In this document: piece after piece, positions 18,118 to 26,394 of the stretch
Layout of the letters: each line of letters starts with the position of its first letter
Position numbering within the stretch: the first letter of the stretch is position 1
NCBI RefSeq assembly: GCF_012933505.1
Contig: NZ_JABBNB010000012.1
Location: 1-64,000, forward strand
Length of the DNA: 64,000 nt
Direction: 5' to 3'
Origin: Gordonia asplenii
Lineage (GTDB): Bacteria; Actinomycetota; Actinomycetes; Mycobacteriales; Mycobacteriaceae
Program-made: the position numbers and the translations under genes
Notes under the pieces: generated by a model
The model's input: only the letters and a program-made list of their open reading frames with translations
Database searches by the model: none
What the model was told of the DNA's origin: nothing

Positions 18118-18663
18118 ATGTCGTTTGATCGTGCGGAACTGGAAGAGATGAAGGACCGTTGGCTCGCCGCCAACATCGAGTGTGAGAAGGCGGGCGATTG
18201 GAGGCCGCTGGCGGTCTTCTATGCGCGCGACGCCACCTACGGCTGGAACTACGGCCCGACGAAGGACTTCATGGCCGTGGGCCGCGACGAGATCCGCGAC
18301 CTGGCGCTGGGGCAGGAGATGGAGGGCCTCGACGGATGGACCTACCCGTACCAGCAGTGGGTGATCGACGAGAAGTCCGGCGACATGTTGGGGCTGTGGA
18401 AGCAGGTTTACGAGCGAACTCGCCCGGACGGTTCCCATTACGCCCTCGACGGGATTCAGGGGAGTTGGTTCAAATACGGCGGCAACTTCGAATTCTCTTG
18501 GCAGCGTGACTTTTTCGATTTCGGCAACGTGTCGGCGCTGTTCCTGGAGATGCTCACCGACAAGGTGTGCAGCGACGGCATGCTCAAGCGCATCGAGCGC
18601 TCGGCGCCGGGAAATCTGCCGGGGTGGTATCCCTACGGTCAGGCGCCGGTGAAGATCTGGTGA
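18118..18663 (+). CDS. NTF2-like (SnoaL-type) protein, Rv0762c-like
   Basis: A 181-residue protein with the NTF2 cone-fold pattern: an N-terminal helix EEMKDRWLAANIECEKAGDW, then YARDATYGWNYGP and an amphipathic beta-rich half ending WYPYGQAPVKIW. In M. tuberculosis the equivalent gene follows the CYP51 ferredoxin. Function is unknown; the fold often forms a small-molecule pocket for isomerases or hydratases. I chose ATG 18118 because GAGGAG lies 8 bp before it; ATG 18103 is possible. The stop overlaps the next start by four bases. Confidence 0.75.
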   Translation: MSFDRAELEEMKDRWLAANIECEKAGDWRPLAVFYARDATYGWNYGPTKDFMAVGRDEIRDLALGQEMEGLDGWTYPYQQWVIDEKSGDMLGLWKQVYERTRPDGSHYALDGIQGSWFKYGGNFEFSWQRDFFDFGNVSALFLEMLTDKVCSDGMLKRIERSAPGNLPGWYPYGQAPVKIW

Positions 18664-19943
18664 GCATCCCGACGTCGGCGCGGAACGTGTCGGCCCGCGA
18701 GTCATATGCCGACCTGTCGAAGGACCAGCTGGCGACGATCATCCCCGAACTACTGCTGTCCGGGCAGTTGATCGATCGCAGCGGAATGGCCCACTTGATC
18801 GGTGCGTTCGGGCGAGAGGTCATGGCGCAGATCGCGATTGAAGAATGGATGGCCGCGAGTCCGGTGTACACCCACCGGATGCGGTCCGCGCTGGGCATCG
18901 ACGGCGACGGCGTCGCAGACATGTTCAAATGTCTGCAACTCGACATCGGTGCGCCACCGCAGTTCATGGACTTTCGCTATCAGATCACCGACGAGTACCA
19001 CGGATCGTTCGTGCTCGCGCACTGCGGAGCGCTGATGGACGTCGAGCCGATGGGCGACGACTATGTCACCGCGATGTGCCACGACATCGAGGATCCCACG
19101 TTCGACGCGACTGCGATCGCGACGAATCGTCGGGCGCGGATCAGGCCGGTGCATCGGCCACCGCGCACGCCGGCCGACCGATCACCGCACTGCGAGTGGA
19201 CAGTGACCATCGAACCCGACCGCGACGAGCTGCCCCTGCCGGCCGACGCCGAGTGGATGTTCGGAATGGGTGTCGCGGCAATGGAATTGACGCCGATAGA
19301 TGCCGAGTCCACCGACGGCGTCGTCGACTATCGCGGGCCGCTGGTCGCCGATCTCCAGTTCCGGCAGTGGTCACGCAGTGCCCTCATCCGGATCGCTCAG
19401 GAGGTCGCGCTGCAACATCAGTTGCTGGCGTTGGGATTTGAGCGGGCATTGTCGCGGCGGGCCGTCGATGCTGCGCAGCGGGACGACATCTTTCGAAAGC
19501 AGTTCACCGGCATCGCGGGAATGACGTCGGAGCGGCTGCGCGCGGCCCTCGGGTCGTCGGGCGACGCCGACGGTTTGGCTGCTGTACTCAACCTCAATCC
19601 GGTGTTCGGTCCGGTGCAGTACACGGGTGTCGTCGCCGACGTCGTGGATGATCGAGTGCGGGTCCGTATTCCGCAGAATTCGGCGGCGATGCGCGACGGT
19701 GGTTGGGTCACCCTGCTCACGGCCGAACATCTGGAACCGTTGCAGGCTGCGGCTACCGCGGTCGAGCGGCACTGGTCGATCGGAGCCGCGGAGGTTCACG
19801 ATGGTGCATTGGAAGTTGTTATCGCCCAAGGGGATTCGCAGGCGGAATCGGGCGAGGTAGCGATCGTCCGATTCAGTTCGGGCGCGACTTTCGAGTTCGC
19901 CGATCGCGGTATTCCGTTGTCGATCACGCCGGTGAACGGGTAG
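18660..19943 (+). CDS. Conserved protein of unknown function in the CYP51 operon
   Basis: A 427-residue soluble protein that I cannot assign to a family. GTG 18660 overlaps the NTF2-like stop (GTGA); the frame upstream is inside that gene. The N-terminal half is well ordered, with GMAHLIGAFGREVMAQIAIE, FRYQITDEYHGSF and a His/Cys-rich core LAHCGALMDVEP ... AMCHDIEDPTFD that looks like a metal or cofactor site, then RPVHRPPRTPADRSPHC. The C-terminal half is Ala/Arg-rich and more variable. Its position in the operon argues for a step in the same pathway. It is absent from the M. tuberculosis locus as I recall it. Confidence 0.7.
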   Translation: MSIPTSARNVSARESYADLSKDQLATIIPELLLSGQLIDRSGMAHLIGAFGREVMAQIAIEEWMAASPVYTHRMRSALGIDGDGVADMFKCLQLDIGAPPQFMDFRYQITDEYHGSFVLAHCGALMDVEPMGDDYVTAMCHDIEDPTFDATAIATNRRARIRPVHRPPRTPADRSPHCEWTVTIEPDRDELPLPADAEWMFGMGVAAMELTPIDAESTDGVVDYRGPLVADLQFRQWSRSALIRIAQEVALQHQLLALGFERALSRRAVDAAQRDDIFRKQFTGIAGMTSERLRAALGSSGDADGLAAVLNLNPVFGPVQYTGVVADVVDDRVRVRIPQNSAAMRDGGWVTLLTAEHLEPLQAAATAVERHWSIGAAEVHDGALEVVIAQGDSQAESGEVAIVRFSSGATFEFADRGIPLSITPVNG

Positions 19944-19946
19944 CCG

Positions 19947-20813
19947 ATGACACTCGCGGGCAAGGTCGCCGTGGTTGCCGGAGCGAGCCGGGGCATCGGC
20001 TTGGCGGTGACGTATGCGCTGGCGGGACGCGGTGTGTCCGTCGTGGTGAACGGTCGCGACCCAGACGCCGTGGCGGAGACGGTCACCGAGATCACCGGCG
20101 GGGGCGGATTCGCGGTCGGTGTCGTCGGCTCGGCGGCCGACGACGGCGTCGCGGAGACGATGGTAACGGCTGCGCTGGACCACTTCGGCGCACTCGACAT
20201 CGCCGTCAACTGCGCGGGGATCGCCGAGCCGGACTCGTCGACGGTACTGACCATCACGCCCACCCAGTTTCGTGAGCAGATCGAAGCGCATCTGGTGTCG
20301 TCGTATCAGTTGCTACACAGTGCCGGAAAGCATTTCGCGGACCAGCGGTCGGGGGCGATCGTGCTGACCGGGTCGGCGGCGTCGACCGGAATCTTCGGCG
20401 GCAGCGGATATCCGGCGGGTAAGGGCGGGGTCAACGCGCTCGCACTCGCCGCCGGCGCCGATCTGCGGGAGTTCGGCGTGCGGGTGAATGTCGTGATGCC
20501 GGGCGCCCGTTCGCGGTTGTCCACCGGTGCCGAATACATCAGCCACATCGAGGAATTGCATCGTCGGGGACTCCTCGACGCGGCGATCCGCGACGCCGCC
20601 CTCGACCCGGCCCCGGCGGAATACGTTGCAGCACTGTATGTCTACCTGGCCAGTGATCGAGCGGCGTCGACCACCGGCCAGATCTACACCGCGAGTGGAG
20701 GTTTCATCGGCCGCTACGATGCGGCGACGCCGAAGTTGGTAGCGTACCGGGATCATCGGAGCTCGCCGCCGTATACCCAGGACGAGCTGGCCGAGGTCCT
20801 CGACGTTTCTTGA
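19947..20813 (+). CDS. Short-chain dehydrogenase/reductase
   Basis: A 288-residue SDR. GASRGIG (about 13-19) is the cofactor loop, VNCAG takes the NNAG place, and the active-site pair is YPAGK. VVNGRD after the second strand, with Arg, favours NADP(H). The C-terminal ~35 residues extend past the usual SDR end. It starts 3 bp after the unknown protein and closes the plus-strand CYP51 operon. Reaction unknown. Confidence 0.83.
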   Translation: MTLAGKVAVVAGASRGIGLAVTYALAGRGVSVVVNGRDPDAVAETVTEITGGGGFAVGVVGSAADDGVAETMVTAALDHFGALDIAVNCAGIAEPDSSTVLTITPTQFREQIEAHLVSSYQLLHSAGKHFADQRSGAIVLTGSAASTGIFGGSGYPAGKGGVNALALAAGADLREFGVRVNVVMPGARSRLSTGAEYISHIEELHRRGLLDAAIRDAALDPAPAEYVAALYVYLASDRAASTTGQIYTASGGFIGRYDAATPKLVAYRDHRSSPPYTQDELAEVLDVS

Positions 20814-20918
20814 GGTTTTGGACAACTACGCCGCGCGGTGCGAAAGCCCTCTGTGGTATCGGTCTCACCCGCCCGGCCAGGCTGGATTCGCACGCGTCTT
20901 CCCTGATACGACGGATGT

Positions 20919-21782
20919 ATGGACACTCCGCGCAACCCGTTCGACGCATTCGGGATCGGCCTCGTCGACGACGGCACCACGTTGGGCCAGCAGCTCAGCG
21001 ACAAGGTCGCCGACCACCGCGGACTCATTGAATTGTCGGCCCTGGCAGTCCTGTTCGACACCATCGGCGGACGCCCCTTCTACGAACTCGACACCTCGGC
21101 GGCGTCGTTGCAGGCTCGCGTGATCATGTCCGCGCTGCACCGCCCGACGGTCACCGACCGTGTCATCTGCACCGGGCAGGTCCGGATGCACGACGACGGC
21201 TACGGCACGTCCACCACCGACATCACCACTACCGGCGGCACGCTGGTCACGACGGGTCTCACCCGCAATGTTCGAGTCGGCCGCGCCGCGAAGACTCGCG
21301 ACGAGATCGGTGGACTTCCGGCTCCCACCCCCACGGGTCCGCTGCCCACCACCGATCCCCACCTCCCGGGGCACAAGATCATCGAGGCCATCGCCCATGG
21401 CGACCATCCGCTCGGACCCATCGCCGATCTCGTGAACGGTTCGGTCGCCATCCACGACGGCGCCACCCGGTTCACCGCGATCACCGCAACGTGGATGGCG
21501 AACATGATGGGCACGATGCACGGCGGCATGATCGGTACTATCGGCGCACTCGCGTGTTCGTTTGGCGCACAAGCACATACGCAGCCGGAGACCGACTACC
21601 AAATCCTGGACTTCGACATCGGCTTCTACCGTTCACCCGCCGTCGACGGCACACCGGTCCACGTCGACGTGACGCCGATCAAGGTCGGCCGGCGCATCGG
21701 GTCGTTTGAGGCGAGCATGCGTACCGAGGATCGCACCCTGCTCGCGCGCGCCACCGCCGACGTTCGGTTCCTGCCTCGGTAG
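20919..21782 (+). CDS. Tandem hotdog-fold thioesterase-like protein (PaaI family)
   Basis: A 287-residue protein with two hotdog-like halves. The C-terminal half carries GTMHGGMIGTIGAL, the helix motif of PaaI-type acyl-CoA thioesterases, and DFDIGFYRSP; the N-terminal half has the degenerate QLSDKVADHRGLIELSALAVL equivalent. Acyl-CoA hydrolysis is inferred. The start ATG has no clear Shine-Dalgarno and may be leaderless. The methyltransferase starts 9 bp downstream. Confidence 0.75.
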   Translation: MDTPRNPFDAFGIGLVDDGTTLGQQLSDKVADHRGLIELSALAVLFDTIGGRPFYELDTSAASLQARVIMSALHRPTVTDRVICTGQVRMHDDGYGTSTTDITTTGGTLVTTGLTRNVRVGRAAKTRDEIGGLPAPTPTGPLPTTDPHLPGHKIIEAIAHGDHPLGPIADLVNGSVAIHDGATRFTAITATWMANMMGTMHGGMIGTIGALACSFGAQAHTQPETDYQILDFDIGFYRSPAVDGTPVHVDVTPIKVGRRIGSFEASMRTEDRTLLARATADVRFLPR

Positions 21783-21791
21783 TCTCGGCCC

Positions 21792-22436
21792 GTGCCGTCG
21801 AATGAAGAATTGACCCGCAGCGGATACGACGCCGGGGCAGCCGGTTTCGCCGAACTGTTCGAGACCGTCTTCGACACGCGTCCACTCGACCGCGCGATCA
21901 TCGGCGCATTCGGTGAGATGGTCGACGGACCCATCGCCGACGTCGGGTGCGGCACCGGTGTGGTCACCGGAATGCTGTGCGACGCCGAGAACGATGCATT
22001 CGGTGTCGACCTCTCGCCGGAACTGATCGCTCTCGCCCGGCGCCGGCGCGCCGACATCGACTTCCGTATCGGATCAATGCTGGCTCTCGATCTGCCCGAC
22101 GAATCACTGGGCGGGGTACTGGCCTGGTATTCGACGATCCACATGCCAGACGCCGACCTGCCCGCCGTTTGCAGCGAATTCCATCGGGTCCTCAAACCGA
22201 ACGGTGTTGTGCTGCTTGGTTTTCAAGTCGGCGACGAGCCGTTCGTCGTCGACGAGGCATTCGGCAGCCGAATGCATCTGGTATTTCGGCGACGCCAGCC
22301 CGATGACATCGTCCGGTTGTTGGCAGACACCGGATTCGTCGAGTATTCGACGACGGTGCGCGCCCCGATCGGCGAGCGCACTCCGCAAGCGTTCGTGATC
22401 GCGAGGAAAGAGCCGTCTATAGTCGGTAGCCGATGA
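21792..22436 (+). CDS. Class I SAM-dependent methyltransferase
   Basis: A 214-residue Rossmann methyltransferase. Motif I is IADVGCGTGVVTGML (about residues 46-60), VDLSPELIALA is motif II, and FHRVLKPNGVVLLGF is the usual post-motif strand. HMPDAD replaces the common HxPxP. Substrate unknown. GTG start 9 bp after the thioesterase, without clear Shine-Dalgarno. Confidence 0.82.
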   Translation: MPSNEELTRSGYDAGAAGFAELFETVFDTRPLDRAIIGAFGEMVDGPIADVGCGTGVVTGMLCDAENDAFGVDLSPELIALARRRRADIDFRIGSMLALDLPDESLGGVLAWYSTIHMPDADLPAVCSEFHRVLKPNGVVLLGFQVGDEPFVVDEAFGSRMHLVFRRRQPDDIVRLLADTGFVEYSTTVRAPIGERTPQAFVIARKEPSIVGSR

Positions 22437-22460
22437 GCCCGATACCCGGGGAGGCGAGGA

Positions 22461-22793
22461 ATGGCGCACTGTCGTAGCAATCCGGCGATATCCGTCGTCG
22501 TCTATTGGCTGTGTATCGCTGCTCCCATGCTGCTCGTCCTCGGCCCGCAACAGCCGGCAGAGGTATTCGTACTCGTCGTAGTCGCGCTAGTCGGTGCTTG
22601 TGCCGTCGGCGTCGACAGGCGGCGGTTTGCATGGATCATCGGGGTCCTCACGTGCAGGCCTGTTCATGGACATCTCCCCGTGCTCTCGGACCTCCGCGGA
22701 GCCCGCCGTAGTCCACCGATCGACCTCATCGACGCACATATCGACGCGGGCGTAGGCCCGCGAGCTCCGACGTCAGCGCTGTTCGCCGCCTGA
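22461..22793 (+). CDS. Small hypothetical membrane protein
   Basis: A 110-residue frame with a strong GGGGAGGCGAGGA sequence before its ATG. The N-terminal half has two hydrophobic segments (about 9-27 and 34-49) followed by DRRR, as in a small membrane protein; the C-terminal half is Arg/Pro-rich and shows no pattern. It stands 53 bp before an ABC ATPase gene and may belong to that unit. I do not recognise it, and the C-terminal half could be artefact. Confidence 0.45.
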   Translation: MAHCRSNPAISVVVYWLCIAAPMLLVLGPQQPAEVFVLVVVALVGACAVGVDRRRFAWIIGVLTCRPVHGHLPVLSDLRGARRSPPIDLIDAHIDAGVGPRAPTSALFAA

Positions 22794-22846
22794 GCCTGTC
22801 AGGTGGCGCTGCGTCCTGCCACCGAAATCCTTGGAGCTGATCAAAA

Positions 22847-23455
22847 GTGCTGCAAATTCTCGACGCCCGCCGCGCGCTGGGCGACAAAGTGTTGTTCGAT
22901 TCACTATTTCTCTCGGTCAGACCCGGCGAATGTGCTGCCGTCGTCGGCCCCAATGGCGCCGGCAAGTCGACCCTCTTGCGATGTGTCATCGGCGACGAGA
23001 TCCTCGACGCCGGAACAGTGCGGGTCGACGAGCGGGTGCCCGACGACACCAGCCCACATTTCCGCTCCGCGGTGGCATTCGATCTGGGCGATGACGCGAC
23101 GTTCTTCGACCTGACGGTCGCCGAGCATCTCCGTCTCGTTCTCCGACTTCACCGATGCGCGGAGCGTTCCGCGACCGTGGATTGGATCCTTGCGGACGCG
23201 GGTCTGGCGGAAGTTGCCGACAGATACCCACACACCCTGTCTACTGGGCAACGTCAACGCTTTTCACTCGCGGTAGTGTTCATGCGCTCCGCCCGGCTCA
23301 TCGTTCTCGATGAGCCTGAACAGGGACTCGACGTCGACGGGCGCGGATGGCTCATCGGAAAGATGGCAGAATCGCGCGCCGCGATCCTGGTTGCGACGCA
23401 CAGTGCCGAGATCCAGAAATCGGCCGATATCGTAGTGCGGATCGGTGAACGATGA
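22847..23455 (+). CDS. ABC transporter ATP-binding protein
   Basis: A compact 202-residue ATPase. Walker A is GPNGAGKST, the signature reads LSTGQ rather than LSGGQ, Walker B with the catalytic Glu is LIVLDEPEQGLD, and the switch His is in ATHSAE. The segment before LTVAEHL, where the Q-loop Gln is expected, reads FDLGDDATFFD, with no Gln. GTG start, with TTGGAG 12 bp upstream. It overlaps the membrane gene by four bases (ATGA), so the pair forms an exporter-like unit. Cargo unknown. Confidence 0.85.
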   Translation: MLQILDARRALGDKVLFDSLFLSVRPGECAAVVGPNGAGKSTLLRCVIGDEILDAGTVRVDERVPDDTSPHFRSAVAFDLGDDATFFDLTVAEHLRLVLRLHRCAERSATVDWILADAGLAEVADRYPHTLSTGQRQRFSLAVVFMRSARLIVLDEPEQGLDVDGRGWLIGKMAESRAAILVATHSAEIQKSADIVVRIGER

Positions 23456-24600
23456 GGCACGATTCCCGGTACCTTGTCGTGCTCTCCGCAGTCATGGGAC
23501 TTGTCTATTTCATCGGCTTTTCGCGGAGTGCGGTCATTCACCGCGCGGTCGAGCTATCCGTAACGGGACGGCTCGCGGACATCGTCGTCGCCGGTGTCAT
23601 CGTGGTGGCCGGCGTGCTGATCGGCTATGCGTTGAGACTCTGGGGGCCAGTTCGAGTCAGCGGCGCAACCGGTCGGTTCCATGCCCAAAGCCCGATGTCG
23701 CGAACGCGCATCGTCCGGCGTCCGGTGATTGCTGTCGCCACATGTGTCGTCGTCGTGGCGGTCCTGATCGATGTGCCCCTGATCGGGCTGTACCCACCCG
23801 CGGTTGCCGTGGTCATCGCGGTCACGGTTGTGGTTCTGCCGCTTGCCGTACTCAGTTCGTATGTCGCGCAACAGATTCGATCGGCCGCTCGCACCGCCAG
23901 TCGGCCGACGCTCAGAGTCGGGAGTCTGCATCGGCGGGAACTCGCGCCCGCAGACGGGCTCACCGAAGCGGCTGCCGTCGGCGCGATCATGATGGACACC
24001 ACCTGGCTCGACGGTGCTCGACAACGGCTATGGGCGTTACAGCACAACGTGATTCGTTCAGTCAAGCCGCCTTCGCCCGGATGGCTCGCGATGGTGCGGA
24101 TGGACGTAGCCCGGACCGGGAGACATCCGGCGGCGACCGTGCGGTGGGTATGTTGCACCGTCGTCGGGATTGTGCTGGGCCTTACGTTTACCTTCCATGT
24201 CGGATCGATGCTCGTGGTGACGGTTCTCCTGTATTCCGCGGGCAACTGCATGACACCGGGGTTGCGTCAACTCGCGCAGCAGCCCGCGTTACGAGCCGCG
24301 CTCGGCCGTAGCGACAGGGTTCTCTTTTCGGCGCTGTCAGTGATTCCGGTTGTCGCCGTCGTGCTCGCGGGTCTTGCCGTGATGCCGTGCTGGACGACTG
24401 ACCTGCCGGCCGCGATCGTGGTGGTTGCCGGTGCCGCCTGCGCGGTGCTGCGCCGCGCCACGCGGCCGCCCATCTACCACGACGGTCTGGTGATCTTCGA
24501 TCCGTTGACCGGCGGGGCTGTCGCGCCGACCTTGATGCTGCAGCTGTTACGCGGCCTCGCGTTGGCCGTGGTGACGGGCGTGTTCGCATCGATCATCTAG
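23452..24600 (+). CDS. Multi-spanning membrane protein, probable ABC permease
   Basis: A 382-residue protein with about eight hydrophobic segments: roughly residues 7-24, 44-62, 85-110, 115-140, 225-260, 285-310, 315-335 and 360-380. A polar cytoplasmic-like region occupies about 140-220. No EAA loop or binding-protein motif is visible. Its translational coupling to the ATPase makes a permease role likely. The layout resembles actinobacterial ATPase plus DUF6297-type pairs, but I cannot confirm membership. Substrate unknown. Confidence 0.7.
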   Translation: MRHDSRYLVVLSAVMGLVYFIGFSRSAVIHRAVELSVTGRLADIVVAGVIVVAGVLIGYALRLWGPVRVSGATGRFHAQSPMSRTRIVRRPVIAVATCVVVVAVLIDVPLIGLYPPAVAVVIAVTVVVLPLAVLSSYVAQQIRSAARTASRPTLRVGSLHRRELAPADGLTEAAAVGAIMMDTTWLDGARQRLWALQHNVIRSVKPPSPGWLAMVRMDVARTGRHPAATVRWVCCTVVGIVLGLTFTFHVGSMLVVTVLLYSAGNCMTPGLRQLAQQPALRAALGRSDRVLFSALSVIPVVAVVLAGLAVMPCWTTDLPAAIVVVAGAACAVLRRATRPPIYHDGLVIFDPLTGGAVAPTLMLQLLRGLALAVVTGVFASII

Positions 24601-24689
24601 CGCGTCGTTCTACCTCGGCCACCAGGGTGTGACGCGACGCTCCACCAGAGCGTGTCTCCCCAGTCTGCGCGCATTGCGCACCGGCGACT

Positions 24690-24703
24690 TAGAACACGTT
24701 CTA
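24690..24703. promoter_or_regulatory. KstR-like operator box 3
   Basis: TAGAACACGTTCTA fits TNNAACNNGTTNNA at every fixed position and is symmetric apart from the central two bases. It ends 10 bp before the ATG of the FadD17/FadD1-like ligase, so a bound repressor would block the transcription start or leader. It is almost the same sequence as the boxes at 3862 and 3885. Confidence 0.62.
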
Positions 24704-24713
24704 CCATAGGTGC

Positions 24714-26306
24714 ATGGCCGATACCGTCACCCAGCTTCTGCAGGCCCGTTCCGACGACGACACCACCGCCGTCGCGTTCGGCGACAAGACCTGGACCTGG
24801 CGTGAACACATCGCGTCCGCAACCCGTCAGGCATCGGCGGTCATCGCCCTCGCCGACACCGCGCGCCCGATGCACGTCGGAGTCTTGCTGCCCAATTCGC
24901 CTGCGCTGCTGACGTCTCTGGCGGCAAGCGCGCTCGGCGGATACATCACGGTCGGCATCAACAACACTCGCCGCGGCGACGCGCTCGCCGCCGACATCCT
25001 GCGCGCCGACTGCCAGATCCTGCTGACCGACGCCACCGCGAAACCGTTGCTCGACGGACTCGACCTGCCCGGCGTCCGCATCGTCGACGTCGAGTCCGAC
25101 GAGTGGGCACATCTCGTCGCGAATGCGGGAGAGCTTGTCCCGCACAGTGTTCCGACGGCGATGGACACGTTCATGCTCATCTTCACCTCCGGTACCAGCG
25201 GCAATCCCAAACCAGTCCAGTTGGCGCACATGATGGTGCCCTTCGCCGGACCGGTGCTCGTCGACAAGTACCAGGTCACCACCGACGACGTCTGCTACCT
25301 CTCGATGCCGCTGTTCCACTCGGCGGCCATCATGGGCGGCTACTGTGTCGCCCTCTGCAGCGGCGCGGCGATGGTGCCTGCGACATTCTCCGCCACCCGG
25401 TTCCTCGACGACGTCCGCAGCTACGGGATCACGTACATGAATTACGTCGGACGCCCACTGTCGTACATCCTTGCGACACCCGAACTCCCCGACGACGCCG
25501 ACAACCCGCTGCGGGTGGCATTCGGAAACGAGGCCACCGACCGCGACATAGACGAGTTCAGCCGTCGTTTCGGCTGCACCGTCTGGGACGCCTTCGGGTC
25601 GACGGAACTGGCCATCATCATCACCCGCGAGCCCGGTACGCCCGCCGGATCCATCGGCAAGGGCTACCCGGGTGTCGCGATCTACGACTCCGAGACCGGA
25701 AAAGAGTGTGCGCCAGCGCAATTCGACGAGAACGGCGCTCTGGCCAACCCGGACGAGGCGATCGGCGAGATCGTCAACACCCACGGCGCCGGACTCTTCG
25801 TCGGCTACTACAACGACGCCGACTCCACCGCCGAACGCATTCGCGACGGCAAATACTGGTCCGGCGACCTCGGGTACCGCGACGCCGACGAGTGGATCTA
25901 TCTCGCCGGGCGCACCGGCGATTGGATGCGCGTCGACGGTGAGAACATCGCCGCCGGTCCCGTGGAACGAATCCTCATGCGCGAAACCAAGATCAGCCGC
26001 GTCGCCGTGTACGGCGTGCCCGACGAGCACGTCGGCGACGCCGTGATGGCCGCAATCGTCTTGCGCGACAACGTGACCCTGACGCCCGAGGAGCTCGTCG
26101 AATTTCTCGCCACGCAATCCGACCTCTCTCCGAAGGCGTGGCCGACCTATATCCGCATCGACGCCGACCTACCGTCGACCGCCACCAACAAGATCGTCAA
26201 ACGGGAACTGAAGGCGCAGGGCGTTGCGGGTACCAGGCTGTGGCGCAGGGAACCACGGTCGTCGGACTATCAGGTGGTTGGCGGCAACAGTCCGGTCCCA
26301 CGGTAG
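24714..26306 (+). CDS. Acyl-CoA synthetase, FadD17/FadD1-like
   Basis: A 530-residue ANL ligase. The P-loop is IFTSGTSGNPK (about residue 156), then DVCYLSMPLFHS, ANYVGRPLSYILATPELPDD-like wording (here MNYVGRPLSYILATPELP), DAFGSTE, GDWMRVDGENI and the C-terminal Lys block ATNKIVKRELKAQG. These match the FadD17/FadD1 branch of M. tuberculosis, in which FadD17 is linked to cholesterol side-chain activation. It stands alone, with a KstR-like box immediately upstream, which supports sterol or lipid catabolism. Confidence 0.83.
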   Translation: MADTVTQLLQARSDDDTTAVAFGDKTWTWREHIASATRQASAVIALADTARPMHVGVLLPNSPALLTSLAASALGGYITVGINNTRRGDALAADILRADCQILLTDATAKPLLDGLDLPGVRIVDVESDEWAHLVANAGELVPHSVPTAMDTFMLIFTSGTSGNPKPVQLAHMMVPFAGPVLVDKYQVTTDDVCYLSMPLFHSAAIMGGYCVALCSGAAMVPATFSATRFLDDVRSYGITYMNYVGRPLSYILATPELPDDADNPLRVAFGNEATDRDIDEFSRRFGCTVWDAFGSTELAIIITREPGTPAGSIGKGYPGVAIYDSETGKECAPAQFDENGALANPDEAIGEIVNTHGAGLFVGYYNDADSTAERIRDGKYWSGDLGYRDADEWIYLAGRTGDWMRVDGENIAAGPVERILMRETKISRVAVYGVPDEHVGDAVMAAIVLRDNVTLTPEELVEFLATQSDLSPKAWPTYIRIDADLPSTATNKIVKRELKAQGVAGTRLWRREPRSSDYQVVGGNSPVPR

Positions 26307-26394
26307 CGGAATTCTGCTGGCTGGCCGCTGTGAGCAAGGGCTGGTCGTAGTGCCCCTGCCGAGATGATGGCATTGACGAGGTCGGGGTCGGCGC

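Noticed and set aside
24600..24713. tRNA or small RNA gene between the ABC unit and the FadD gene
   Set aside because: Short GC palindromes exist, but no cloverleaf, anticodon loop or terminator.
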